Below are positions 23,842-31,195 of a stretch of DNA of 37,194 nucleotides, piece after piece. Within the stretch, counting starts at the first letter, position 1. Each line of letters starts with the position of its first letter. The stretch spans positions 1 to 37,194 of the forward strand of contig CAYYAQ010000037.1 in assembly GCA_964469555.1 (NCBI GenBank). The letters are read 5' to 3'. Made by a program: the position numbers and the translations under genes. The DNA is from CAYYAQ01 sp964469555. GTDB lineage: Bacteria > Planctomycetota > UBA1135 > UBA2386. Below the pieces are notes generated by a model. The model had not been told where the DNA came from and did no database searches. It was given only the letters and a program-made list of their open reading frames with translations.

Positions 23842-25167
23842 TCAGCTCTCCAGCTGTGTGCACGATTCGGTCAACACCGCCAACGCTTCGTCGATTTCCC
23901 TTTCGCCCACGGTGAGCGGCGGCGACAGGCGAAAGACGTTACCCTTCATCCCACCCTTGCCGATCAGCAAGCCGCGACTCTTCGCTTCTTCAAAGATCTT
24001 CGCGGTCGCCACCGGGTCGGGAGTGCGGTCGCCGGCGGTCTCGTCCGCGACGACTTCGAGGCCGAGCATCAGACCCTTGCCGCGCACGTCGCCGATCTTC
24101 TTCGGGTAGCGCCGCTGCAGTTCGTCGAGGCCTTCGCGCAGCCTCTTGCCCATCTTCGCCACGTGGGTGAGAAGGTCTTCCTGCTCGATGACGTCGATCG
24201 TCGCGTTCGCTGCGGCGCAGGACATCGGATTGCCACCGAAGGTCGAGATGGTGAGGCTCTGGAACGCGTCGGCTATTTCGGGCGTGGCGACGGTGGCGCC
24301 CAGCGGCATGCCGTTCGCGATGCCCTTCGCCATCGTCATGATCTCGGGCTCCACGCCCCAGTGTTCGATGCCGAACATCTTCTCGCCGGTCCGACCGAAT
24401 CCGGTCTGCACCTCGTCACAGATGAAGACGCCGCCGTAGCGTCGCACGATGTCCGCCACGATCTGGAAGTACTCAGGCGGCGGCGTGATGAAACCACCGA
24501 GACCCTGGATCGGCTCCGCGATGAAGCCTGCGATCCTGCCGGTCGTCGTCGTCTCGATCAGTTCTTCGACATCGGTCGCGCACTTCAACTCGCAGCTCGG
24601 ATAGGTCAGGCCGAACGGGCAGCGGTAGCAGTACGGCGACACCGCGTGCTTGATGCCAGGAATCTGCGACGGCAGCGCGCGCCACGGCGCCTGCCCACAG
24701 AGAGACTGCGCCAACATGCTCCGCCCCGCGTAGCCGTGGCGCAGCGCGATGATCTCTTGCGCGCCGGTGTAGATCTGCGCGAGCGCGACAGCGGTCTCGT
24801 CAGCTTCCGTGCCACTCGTAGTGAAGTAGCTCTTCTTCAGCTTGCCGGGGGTGATGCGCGCGAGGCGTTCGGCGAGTTCGACGATCGGCACCGTCGGGTA
24901 GAGCGTGGACACGTGGCCGAGCCGATCGATCTGCGCTTTGAGCGGAGTGGTGACGCGCGGATCGCAGTGTCCGAGCGAGAGCGTGAGGATGCCGCCGAAG
25001 AAGTCGAGGTACTCACGCCCGTCGACATCCTTGACGCGAAATCCTTCGCCGCTGTCGAGCACGACCGGTTTCTCGTAGTAGTTCGCCACCGAGGGGAACA
25101 GGAACTCGGCGTGCTTCGCCTGGATCTCCGCGGCTTTTCGCTGCGCTTCGACTTCGCTATCTGTCAC
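23842..25167 (-). CDS. Class III aminotransferase, AGXT2-like; probable beta-alanine transaminase
   Basis: A 441-aa PLP enzyme. The Schiff-base lysine is K281 (MAKGIANGMPLGA), the ring-nitrogen aspartate D251 (FICDEVQTGFGRTG), and the phosphate-binding segment TTSGTEADETA is at 116-127. It resembles the alanine-glyoxylate aminotransferase 2 group, whose members also transaminate beta-alanine and beta-aminoisobutyrate. A cysteine-rich insert C180-x2-C183-x8-C192-x3-C196 (YCYRCPFGLTYPSC) might bind metal; I have seen the same phrase in related bacterial aminotransferases. Its position between dihydropyrimidinase and PreT implies conversion of beta-alanine to malonate semialdehyde. GTG start overlaps the dihydropyrimidinase stop (GTGA), with GGGAG 6 nt upstream. 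Confidence 0.88.
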   Translation of the reverse strand: MTDSEVEAQRKAAEIQAKHAEFLFPSVANYYEKPVVLDSGEGFRVKDVDGREYLDFFGGILTLSLGHCDPRVTTPLKAQIDRLGHVSTLYPTVPIVELAERLARITPGKLKKSYFTTSGTEADETAVALAQIYTGAQEIIALRHGYAGRSMLAQSLCGQAPWRALPSQIPGIKHAVSPYCYRCPFGLTYPSCELKCATDVEELIETTTTGRIAGFIAEPIQGLGGFITPPPEYFQIVADIVRRYGGVFICDEVQTGFGRTGEKMFGIEHWGVEPEIMTMAKGIANGMPLGATVATPEIADAFQSLTISTFGGNPMSCAAANATIDVIEQEDLLTHVAKMGKRLREGLDELQRRYPKKIGDVRGKGLMLGLEVVADETAGDRTPDPVATAKIFEEAKSRGLLIGKGGMKGNVFRLSPPLTVGEREIDEALAVLTESCTQLES

Positions 25168-26555
25168 GCAAGACTCCCTTTCGACAAACTACGCGGCAGG
25201 TATTTGCCCGCACCCTTCTCGACATCAAGATTGCCGTCCTTGAACTGAACCCGCCCGTTGACGATCACGTGCGACGGCAGACCCTTCACTTTGAATCCCT
25301 CGAAGATGCTGCGATCGCAGCGGTGGCGATGCGTGTCCTTGGAGATCGTGGCGGTCGCGGTCGGGTCCCAGACAACGAGGTCGGCGTCGGCACCGATGGT
25401 GATCGATCCCTTGCGGGGATACAAACCAAAGATCTTCGCGGCGCGCGTCGACGTCATGTCGACGAACTCGTTGAGGTTGAGGCGACCTTCGAGCACGCCG
25501 TGGGTAAAGAGGAGCGACAGCCGGTTCTCGATGCCCGCCGCGCCGTTCGGGATCGAGCGGAAGTCGTCCTTGCCGCGATCTTTCTGGCCCTGCAGGTCGA
25601 ACGGGCAGTGGTCGGTGGCGACGACTTGCAGCGTGCCGGCCCTGAGCGCATTCCAGAGCACCTCCTGGTGGCCCTTGGGACGGATCGGCGGGGACATGAC
25701 GTAGGCCGCACCTTCGAAGTCCGGCTTGTCGTAGACGGAGTCGTCGAGCAGGAGGTATTGAGTGCAGGTCTCGCCGTAGATCGTGAGGCCGTTGTGGCGC
25801 GCCTCGTTGATGGCTTGCACTGCTTCCCGGCAGGTGACGTGGACGACGTAGACCGGTTGGCCCGTCATCTTGCTCATCATCACGACGCGGTTCGTCGCCT
25901 CGCCTTCGACGGCGGGCGGTCGCGAGAGCGCGTGGTACTTCGGGGAAGTGTGGCCTTCGGCGATGAGCTTCTCCTGCAGCGCCACCACCATGTCGCCGTG
26001 CTCGGCGTGGACGGTGACGAGCCCACCGAGTTTCTTGGCGGCCTTCATCACCTCGATCAGCTCGATATCGTCGACGCCGATGGCGCCGCGGTACGCCATG
26101 AACGTCTTGAACGACGGGATGCCCTCTTCCTGGATGCAACGCCGCATCCATTCGGCGGTCTGATCACCCCACCAGGTGACGGCCATGTGGAATGCGTAGT
26201 CAGCGACGGACTTCGCCGCCTTGTCGTGCCACGCGGCGAGAGCTTCCATGAGATCCTGGTCGCGCGACGGGATCACGAAATCGATGATGGACGTCGTGCC
26301 ACCCGCGACGCCCGCCGCGGTGCCGGTCTCGAAGTCATCGGACCCGACGGTGCCCATGAAGGGAAGCTCCATGTGCACGTGCGGATCGATGCCGCCGGGG
26401 AAGACGTACTGCCCGGACGCGTCGATCGTCGTGTCGGTTCCGCTGCCGTCGAGGTTCGCGCCGATAGCTGTGATCTTGCCGTTGTCGCAGTAGACGTCGC
26501 CGACGTATTGGTCGAGAGCCGTAACGATCGTTCCGTTCTTGATCAGGATGCCCAT
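25164..26555 (-). CDS. Dihydropyrimidinase (D-hydantoinase family)
   Basis: A 463-aa amidohydrolase that opens dihydrouracil to N-carbamoyl-beta-alanine. All metal ligands are present: H59 and H61 (DPHVHMELPF), carboxylated K150 (FKTFMAY), H183 (TVHAEHGD), H239 (VVHVTC) and D315 (ATDHCPF). Y155, which stabilises the transition state, follows the lysine. The positions K150, H183, H239 and D315 coincide with those of characterised D-hydantoinases. Full length for the family. GAGGAG lies 6 nt before the ATG. It is the third gene of the operon, 37 bp after beta-ureidopropionase. Confidence 0.95.
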   Translation of the reverse strand: MGILIKNGTIVTALDQYVGDVYCDNGKITAIGANLDGSGTDTTIDASGQYVFPGGIDPHVHMELPFMGTVGSDDFETGTAAGVAGGTTSIIDFVIPSRDQDLMEALAAWHDKAAKSVADYAFHMAVTWWGDQTAEWMRRCIQEEGIPSFKTFMAYRGAIGVDDIELIEVMKAAKKLGGLVTVHAEHGDMVVALQEKLIAEGHTSPKYHALSRPPAVEGEATNRVVMMSKMTGQPVYVVHVTCREAVQAINEARHNGLTIYGETCTQYLLLDDSVYDKPDFEGAAYVMSPPIRPKGHQEVLWNALRAGTLQVVATDHCPFDLQGQKDRGKDDFRSIPNGAAGIENRLSLLFTHGVLEGRLNLNEFVDMTSTRAAKIFGLYPRKGSITIGADADLVVWDPTATATISKDTHRHRCDRSIFEGFKVKGLPSHVIVNGRVQFKDGNLDVEKGAGKYLPRSLSKGSLA

Positions 26556-26592
26556 GGAGTGCTCCTCGGTTGGATACCTCTCTTGCGTGGGC

Positions 26593-27465
26593 TCAGGGTA
26601 GCAGCCCGGTCATGTCGCCGTACGTCTCCGGACGTCGATCGCGGTAGAACTGCCACACGCGGCGAACCTCTTCGATCATGTCGAGGTCCATGTCGGCGAC
26701 GATTAGCTCGTCGTTGTCCTCGGAACCCTGCGCAATGAAGTTGCCGCGCGGATCGACGAAGTAGCTGTTACCGTAGAACTTGCCGATGTTCCATGGCGCT
26801 TCCTCACCGACGCGGTTGATGCAGCCCATGTAGTAACCATTGGCCACCGCGTGTGCAGGTTGTTCCAGCTTCCACAGGTATTGCGAAAGCCCGGCGACCG
26901 TGGCGGACGGGTTGAAGACGACTTCGGCGCCGTTCAGTCCGAGCAGTCGCGCACCTTCGGGGAAGTGACGGTCGTAGCAGATGTAGACGCCGATGGTCGC
27001 GTGCTGGGTCTTGAAGACCGGGTAGCCGAGGTTGCCGGGCTTGAAGAAGTACTTCTCCCAGAAGCCAGACGTGTGCGGCAGGTGGTTTTTGCGGTACGTG
27101 CCGAGGAACGTGCCATCGGCGTCGAGGACCGCGGCGGAGTTGTAGTAGATGCCGGCTTGCGCGCGTTCGTAGAGCGGCACGATCATGGCCATGCCGTACT
27201 TCTCGGCGAAGGGCGCGAGCGCTTCGGTCGAAGGACCGGGGATCGGCTCCGCTGCGTCGTACCAGCGCGCGTCTTGGCTCGGGCAGAAGTACGGGCCGTT
27301 GAAGATCTCCTGCAGGCAGAGGATCTGCACGCCAGCCTCGCCAGCCTGTTCGATGAACGGGATGTGTTTTTCGAACATCGCCGCCTGGATCTCGGCGACG
27401 GGGCGAGTCTCGTCGTTAATCGGGTTGGCGCACTGGATCAGGCCACCCTTCAGGATTCGTGTCAC
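26593..27465 (-). CDS. Beta-ureidopropionase (nitrilase-superfamily N-carbamoyl hydrolase)
   Basis: A 290-aa cytoplasmic amidase that hydrolyses N-carbamoyl-beta-alanine to beta-alanine, CO2 and ammonia. The nitrilase catalytic triad is E53 (LCLQEIF), K126 (YRKNHLPH) and C163 (VYICYDRHFPEGARLLG). The phrase FWEKYFFKPGN is characteristic of the beta-alanine synthase/N-carbamoylputrescine amidase branch. Operon context favours the pyrimidine role over the polyamine one. The GTG start is preceded by GAGAGG at 6 nt. It lies 17 bp after the dehydrogenase gene. Confidence 0.93.
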   Translation of the reverse strand: MTRILKGGLIQCANPINDETRPVAEIQAAMFEKHIPFIEQAGEAGVQILCLQEIFNGPYFCPSQDARWYDAAEPIPGPSTEALAPFAEKYGMAMIVPLYERAQAGIYYNSAAVLDADGTFLGTYRKNHLPHTSGFWEKYFFKPGNLGYPVFKTQHATIGVYICYDRHFPEGARLLGLNGAEVVFNPSATVAGLSQYLWKLEQPAHAVANGYYMGCINRVGEEAPWNIGKFYGNSYFVDPRGNFIAQGSEDNDELIVADMDLDMIEEVRRVWQFYRDRRPETYGDMTGLLP

Positions 27466-27482
27466 GTGTTACCTCTCGGCTC

Positions 27483-28931
27483 TCAGCCCCAGCGAGTCAT
27501 CAAGACCTTGCGGTCGGTGTAGAAGTCGAACGACTCGCGACCATGCGCCTTCAGGTCACCGAAGAACGATCCCTTCGCGCCACCGAAGCTGAAGTAGGAC
27601 ATGGGTGCCGGCACGCCGATATTGACGGCGGCCATGCTCGCGTCGACTTCGTATTTGAACTTGCGCACGGCCTTGCCGCTGTCCGTGAAGATCGAACAGG
27701 CGTTGGCGAGCGGGTGATCGCTGATGCGTTGCATCGCTTCTTCCAGGTCTTTGACGGGCATGATGCAGAGCACCGGTCCGAAGATCTCCTCTTGGGCGAC
27801 GACCATGTCGGGGGTGACGTTGTCGAAGAGCGACGCGCCGATGAAGTGTCCCTTCTCGGGAACCTCTACCTCGCGGCCATCGACGACGAGGTCGGCGCCT
27901 TCCTCGACACCCTTGTCGACGTAGCCTCTCACCTTCTCCAGGTGTGGCGCCGAGATCACTGGGCCCATCGTCACGCCCTTCTTCGTGCCATCGCCGACGA
28001 CAACGGCGCGGGTCTTCTCGGCGAGGCCTTCGCGCAGCCAGGCGTGGCTGTCGTCTACGGCCAGGACAATGCTCCCCGCCAGGCAGCGCTCGCCGGCACA
28101 CCCGAACGCCGACGCGGACAGCGCGCTCACTGTCGCCTCGCGATCTGCATCGGGCATGACGACCATGAAGTTCTTCGCGCCACCGAGCGCTTGCACGCGC
28201 TTGCCGGTTGCGGCGGCGCCCTGGTAGACGATCTTCGCAACCGGACTGGAGCCGACGAACGAGATCCCCTCGATGAGCGGGTGCTCGACCATCGCTTCGA
28301 CGCACTCCTTGCCGCCGTTGACGAGGTTGATGACGCCGGACGGGAAGCCGGCTTCGTGCACGAGTTCGAAGAGGAACTTCTGACTCATCGGCACCTGTTC
28401 GGACGGCTTGACGACGAAGGTGTCGCCGCACGCCACCGCGAACGGGAAGAACCACAGCGGCACCATCGCCGGAAAGTTGAACGGCGCAATGCACGCGAAC
28501 ACGCCGATCGGTTGTTTGATCGCCTGGCAGTCGATGCCGCGGGAGACGTCCTCGAGTGTCTGCCCCATCAAAAGAGAGGGCGCGCCGCACGCCACTTCCA
28601 CGCACTCGATACCGCGCTGCACGCTGCCACGCGCTTCCGACAGGGTCTTGCCGTGTTCGCGCGTGAGGATGGCCGCCATCTCATCGGCGTGCTTCTCCAT
28701 CAGGTACTTCAACTCGAAGAGGTACCGCGCGCGTTCGGCGGCGGGAACCTCGCGCCACGACTCGTACGCGGTCTGCGCGGACTGCACCGCAGCGTCTATC
28801 TCGGCTGCACCACAGAGCGGAACCTGAGCGATGAGTTCCTCGGTCGCCGGGTTGTGTACCGGCAACAGGTTCGAGGTTTCGGCGGCAATCCACTCACCAC
28901 CGATGTAATTGCGAAGCACCTCTGCGGTCAT
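27483..28931 (-). CDS. CoA-acylating (methyl)malonate-semialdehyde dehydrogenase
   Basis: A 482-aa aldehyde dehydrogenase of the MMSDH branch, which converts malonate semialdehyde (from uracil) or methylmalonate semialdehyde (from thymine or valine) to acetyl- or propionyl-CoA with loss of CO2. Catalytic C283 lies in GCAGERCLAGS. The general-base Glu of ordinary aldehyde dehydrogenases is replaced in LGGAKNF (Asn), a mark of the CoA-dependent enzymes. IAPFNFPAMVPLWFFP and GGAKGSFFGDLKAHG are also typical. It is the first gene of the six-gene operon and completes the route to central metabolism. No valine-degradation genes are nearby, so the pyrimidine role is the likely one. Confidence 0.93.
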   Translation of the reverse strand: MTAEVLRNYIGGEWIAAETSNLLPVHNPATEELIAQVPLCGAAEIDAAVQSAQTAYESWREVPAAERARYLFELKYLMEKHADEMAAILTREHGKTLSEARGSVQRGIECVEVACGAPSLLMGQTLEDVSRGIDCQAIKQPIGVFACIAPFNFPAMVPLWFFPFAVACGDTFVVKPSEQVPMSQKFLFELVHEAGFPSGVINLVNGGKECVEAMVEHPLIEGISFVGSSPVAKIVYQGAAATGKRVQALGGAKNFMVVMPDADREATVSALSASAFGCAGERCLAGSIVLAVDDSHAWLREGLAEKTRAVVVGDGTKKGVTMGPVISAPHLEKVRGYVDKGVEEGADLVVDGREVEVPEKGHFIGASLFDNVTPDMVVAQEEIFGPVLCIMPVKDLEEAMQRISDHPLANACSIFTDSGKAVRKFKYEVDASMAAVNIGVPAPMSYFSFGGAKGSFFGDLKAHGRESFDFYTDRKVLMTRWG

Positions 28932-28994
28932 ACGGGATCCGTTCGTCTTGGATGAGGAAGCGAGTCGAGGCCGGCTTGGGGCCCCAACAGATCG

Positions 28995-29023
28995 AGTCTA
29001 GGAAGCGGGTTCCGGCAAGTCAA
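28995..29023 (-). promoter_or_regulatory. Sigma70-type promoter of the pyrimidine-degradation operon
   Basis: On the minus strand TTGACT (29018-29023), 17-bp spacer, TAGACT (28995-29000). This is the best-formed promoter in the window together with that of topA. The predicted start near 28988 gives a leader of about 56 nt before the ATG at 28931. The -35 box lies at the end of the WD40 remnant. Confidence 0.6.
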
Positions 29024-29216
29024 CCGCAGTGGAACTCTCCCGGAAGCTTCGCCGTCCACGACCGCTACGTCTTGTCCCCGGACGCACTCACGATCCGCGT
29101 GCCGTCCGGACTGGACGCGACCGAGTGCACGTAACTCTCATGCCTCGCAGCAACGCGACCTGTTCGAACGACTTCGCATCCCACAGCCGCACCGTCGCGT
29201 CGCTGATCATCGAAAC
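29020..29216 (-). pseudogene. WD40-repeat gene remnant, frameshifted and stopped
   Basis: On the minus strand positions 29216-29143 read SMISDATVRLWDAKSFEQVA then LLRG; after the loss of one base at about 29143 the next frame continues HESYVHSVASSPDGTRIVSA and SGDKT, hits TAG at 29067-29065, then RSWTAKLPGE. Together this is about one and a half WD40 blades (T-V-R-L-W-D, then H-x-x-V-x-S-V-A-x-S-P-D-G). A working WD40 protein needs around seven blades, so this is the decayed 3' end of a larger gene. It lies between the glycosyltransferase gene and the operon promoter. Confidence 0.75.
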
Positions 29217-29234
29217 CGAAGTCGTCGGCGGCGC

Positions 29235-30842
29235 CTAGGAGTCCGATCCGCTGCGGTCGGAAGCCGTCTTCGGTGACCCCGTAGCCAACGTCCGCCTCAG
29301 GATGTCATCCAAGTCATCCAACCGCGTCGCAACCACCACGAATTGGTAGCCGAACATCGTCGGCCAGACTCTGGCGCACAGACTCGAGATCCGATCGAGC
29401 ACCCGCAAGACGAGCGAATTGCCGACCATGTCGATGATCGGCGGGCCGAAGCCGCGCACGCTTTCGACGCTGAAGCCCTCGCCTTCGATCAACCGCTTGA
29501 ACGAGCGCAGGGTGAACAGCTGCGTGTGCGTCAGATCGAGGATGCCACGCTTGCCGTAGTTGAACTGGCCGACGAGGAGCCCCATCCGCTGCACGATGTA
29601 GGCGATGTTGCCGGTGCTCGCGATCAACCGACCACCCGGTCGCAACACGCTCTGCAATTCCTGCAGGCTGCTCTCCGGATTCTTCAGGTGTTCGATCAGA
29701 TCGAGCGCCACGACGACGTCGAGCTGGCTGCCCATCTCCTCGATTACCTCATCGGCGAAACCGCCGTCGAGGTCCTTCTCCATGAACGTGAACGGCAGGT
29801 CGCGGTCGGGCCGTTGCTGGTCGATGGACATCACCTTCAGTCCCTTCGCGTGCATCGCGAGACTCGTGTCGCCTTCGCCGGCGCCGAGCTCCAAGACCTT
29901 GGAACCGTCCTGGAACTCGAGTCCCAACACGTGCTGATGCAGCGACGTCTCCGCTTTCTTGTACTGGTAGCGGTTGCTCTCCTTCTTCAGGTCGAACTTC
30001 GGGTGATGCACCAGGTACACGAGGTTGGCCCGGTAACGCATCATCGTCATGATGCAGTTCCACGCGTAAGCCACGCCGTTGACCCGGCAGATCTCGTCGC
30101 CGTAGTAGGTCGGAATCGGGACCTCGTCGATGCGATACCCGGAACCGAGGATCTGGATGATCACCTCGGTGTCGAAGTGGAAATCACTCGTGTTGTAGGA
30201 GAACGGGATCTTCGCCATCGTGGCGACGCGGTAGGCGCGGAAGCCGGAGTGGAACTCCGTCAGGTTCGCCTTCAACAGCCTGTTCTCCATCCACGTCAGC
30301 ACGCGGTTGCCGATGCGCTTGTAGAACGGCATCCCGCCCTTCTTGGAAGCGCCGGGGACCATCATGCGCGATCCGAACACCGCCGAGACTTCGTCGTCGG
30401 CAAACGGGGCGATCATCCGTGGCAGGTACTCGGGAGCGTACTGCCCGTCCCCGTGCAACAGCACCACGACGTCGAAGCCCGCTTGGATGGCGTAGCTGTA
30501 CCCGAGCTTCTGGTTGCCGCCGTAGCCCTGGTTGACCGGGATCTTGAACGCCTTCAGGTTCGGGATCTCCGTCTCGAGCTGGCGAGCCCGCTCCGTCGTC
30601 GCGTCCGAACTGCTGTCGTCGAACACGTAGATCGTGTCGATCAGGGGCAGCAGTTCGCCCGGAATCCGGCGCAGGGTCTCACGAATGTGCGCCTCGGCGT
30701 TGTAGGCCACGACGAAGATCGCGACGCGCTGGGTGCGTGCGACCTCGAGGCCCCGTTCAAACTCCTCCCGCGGGAGGTCCAGGGTCGAGGGTGCTGCGAC
30801 AGGGGCGGTTTCGGCCTGGGGCGTCTCTTCGAGGGAGGTCAT
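29235..30842 (-). CDS. Glycosyltransferase family 2 - SAM methyltransferase fusion
   Basis: A 535-aa two-domain protein without membrane segments. Residues about 38-270 are a GT2 domain of the DPM1/polyprenyl-phosphate type: VAIFVVAYNAEAHIRETLRR, the D75-D76 nucleotide-sugar site, then HGDGQYAPEYLP and NLTEFHSGFRAYR. Residues about 300-505 are a class I methyltransferase: motif I VLELGAGEGDTSLAM (316-330), acidic motif II (SIDQQ), DVVVALDLIEHLKNPE and LRPGGRLIAST. The gene would link sugar transfer and methylation, for example in making an O-methylated cell-surface glycan or lipid. No other glycan genes are close. It is divergent from topA. Confidence 0.88.
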   Translation of the reverse strand: MTSLEETPQAETAPVAAPSTLDLPREEFERGLEVARTQRVAIFVVAYNAEAHIRETLRRIPGELLPLIDTIYVFDDSSSDATTERARQLETEIPNLKAFKIPVNQGYGGNQKLGYSYAIQAGFDVVVLLHGDGQYAPEYLPRMIAPFADDEVSAVFGSRMMVPGASKKGGMPFYKRIGNRVLTWMENRLLKANLTEFHSGFRAYRVATMAKIPFSYNTSDFHFDTEVIIQILGSGYRIDEVPIPTYYGDEICRVNGVAYAWNCIMTMMRYRANLVYLVHHPKFDLKKESNRYQYKKAETSLHQHVLGLEFQDGSKVLELGAGEGDTSLAMHAKGLKVMSIDQQRPDRDLPFTFMEKDLDGGFADEVIEEMGSQLDVVVALDLIEHLKNPESSLQELQSVLRPGGRLIASTGNIAYIVQRMGLLVGQFNYGKRGILDLTHTQLFTLRSFKRLIEGEGFSVESVRGFGPPIIDMVGNSLVLRVLDRISSLCARVWPTMFGYQFVVVATRLDDLDDILRRTLATGSPKTASDRSGSDS

Positions 30843-30872
30843 TCGATGGTTCGTGCCGCGGGCGAATGAAGA

Positions 30873-30878
30873 AGCATA
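30873..30878 (-). promoter_or_regulatory. -10-like element for the glycosyltransferase fusion gene
   Basis: TATGCT on the minus strand, 30 bp before the ATG at 30842. No clear -35 partner was found. Confidence 0.35.
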
Positions 30879-31150
30879 CCAGCGCCCTTTGTATCGGCCC
30901 GTTCGGAGTGTGTTCCGAATCTGTGCCAGCGCCGATCCGAAAGTGCTGGCTCCCCGGGGGGGGTCGAGTTCGATGCTGCGGCGTTGAAAATCCCTTCACC
31001 CGGGGACTTGCGAGGACGGCGGGCGAACAGGCCGTAAGCCACTTTCACTAAATTGTTTACATTCTGGTCCAGGGGGTTGGGGGGCAATCTGCCGCGGCAA
31101 AATCTGATCGAGAGCGGCTCCACCTGGAGAAGGGCTGTGACCGACAAGCC

Positions 31151-31180
31151 TTGACAACCGGACCGAAAGCCCCCTAACAA
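31151..31180 (+). promoter_or_regulatory. Sigma70-type promoter of topA
   Basis: TTGACA (31151-31156), 18-bp spacer, TAACAA (31175-31180), 15 bp before the ATG at 31196. The predicted leader is about 8 nt and contains no Shine-Dalgarno sequence. Confidence 0.6.
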
Positions 31181-31195
31181 GGCGCCCCCGAGCCC

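Larger units (their letters stand above)
30843..31195. other. 353-bp divergent intergenic region between glycosyltransferase and topA
   Basis: No coding sequence with recognisable features. It holds a promoter on each side. A run of eight G residues preceded by CCCC lies near 30955-30966. A locally AT-rich patch at 31046-31063 (TTCACTAAATTGTTTACA) stands out against the GC-rich background and may be a second promoter or a protein-binding site. Confidence 0.5.

Noticed and set aside
25269..26738. 489-codon plus-strand frame over dihydropyrimidinase
   Set aside because: Antisense shadow of a gene with all metal ligands in place.
26593..27465. N-carbamoylputrescine amidase
   Set aside because: Sequence features are shared, but the position between semialdehyde dehydrogenase and dihydropyrimidinase favours beta-ureidopropionase.
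27459..28955. 498-codon plus-strand frame over the semialdehyde dehydrogenase
   Set aside because: Mirror frame of a gene with complete catalytic motifs; Arg/His/Asp-rich composition without recognisable features.
29343..30869. 508-codon plus-strand frame over the glycosyltransferase fusion
   Set aside because: Antisense shadow; the minus strand shows both domains clearly.
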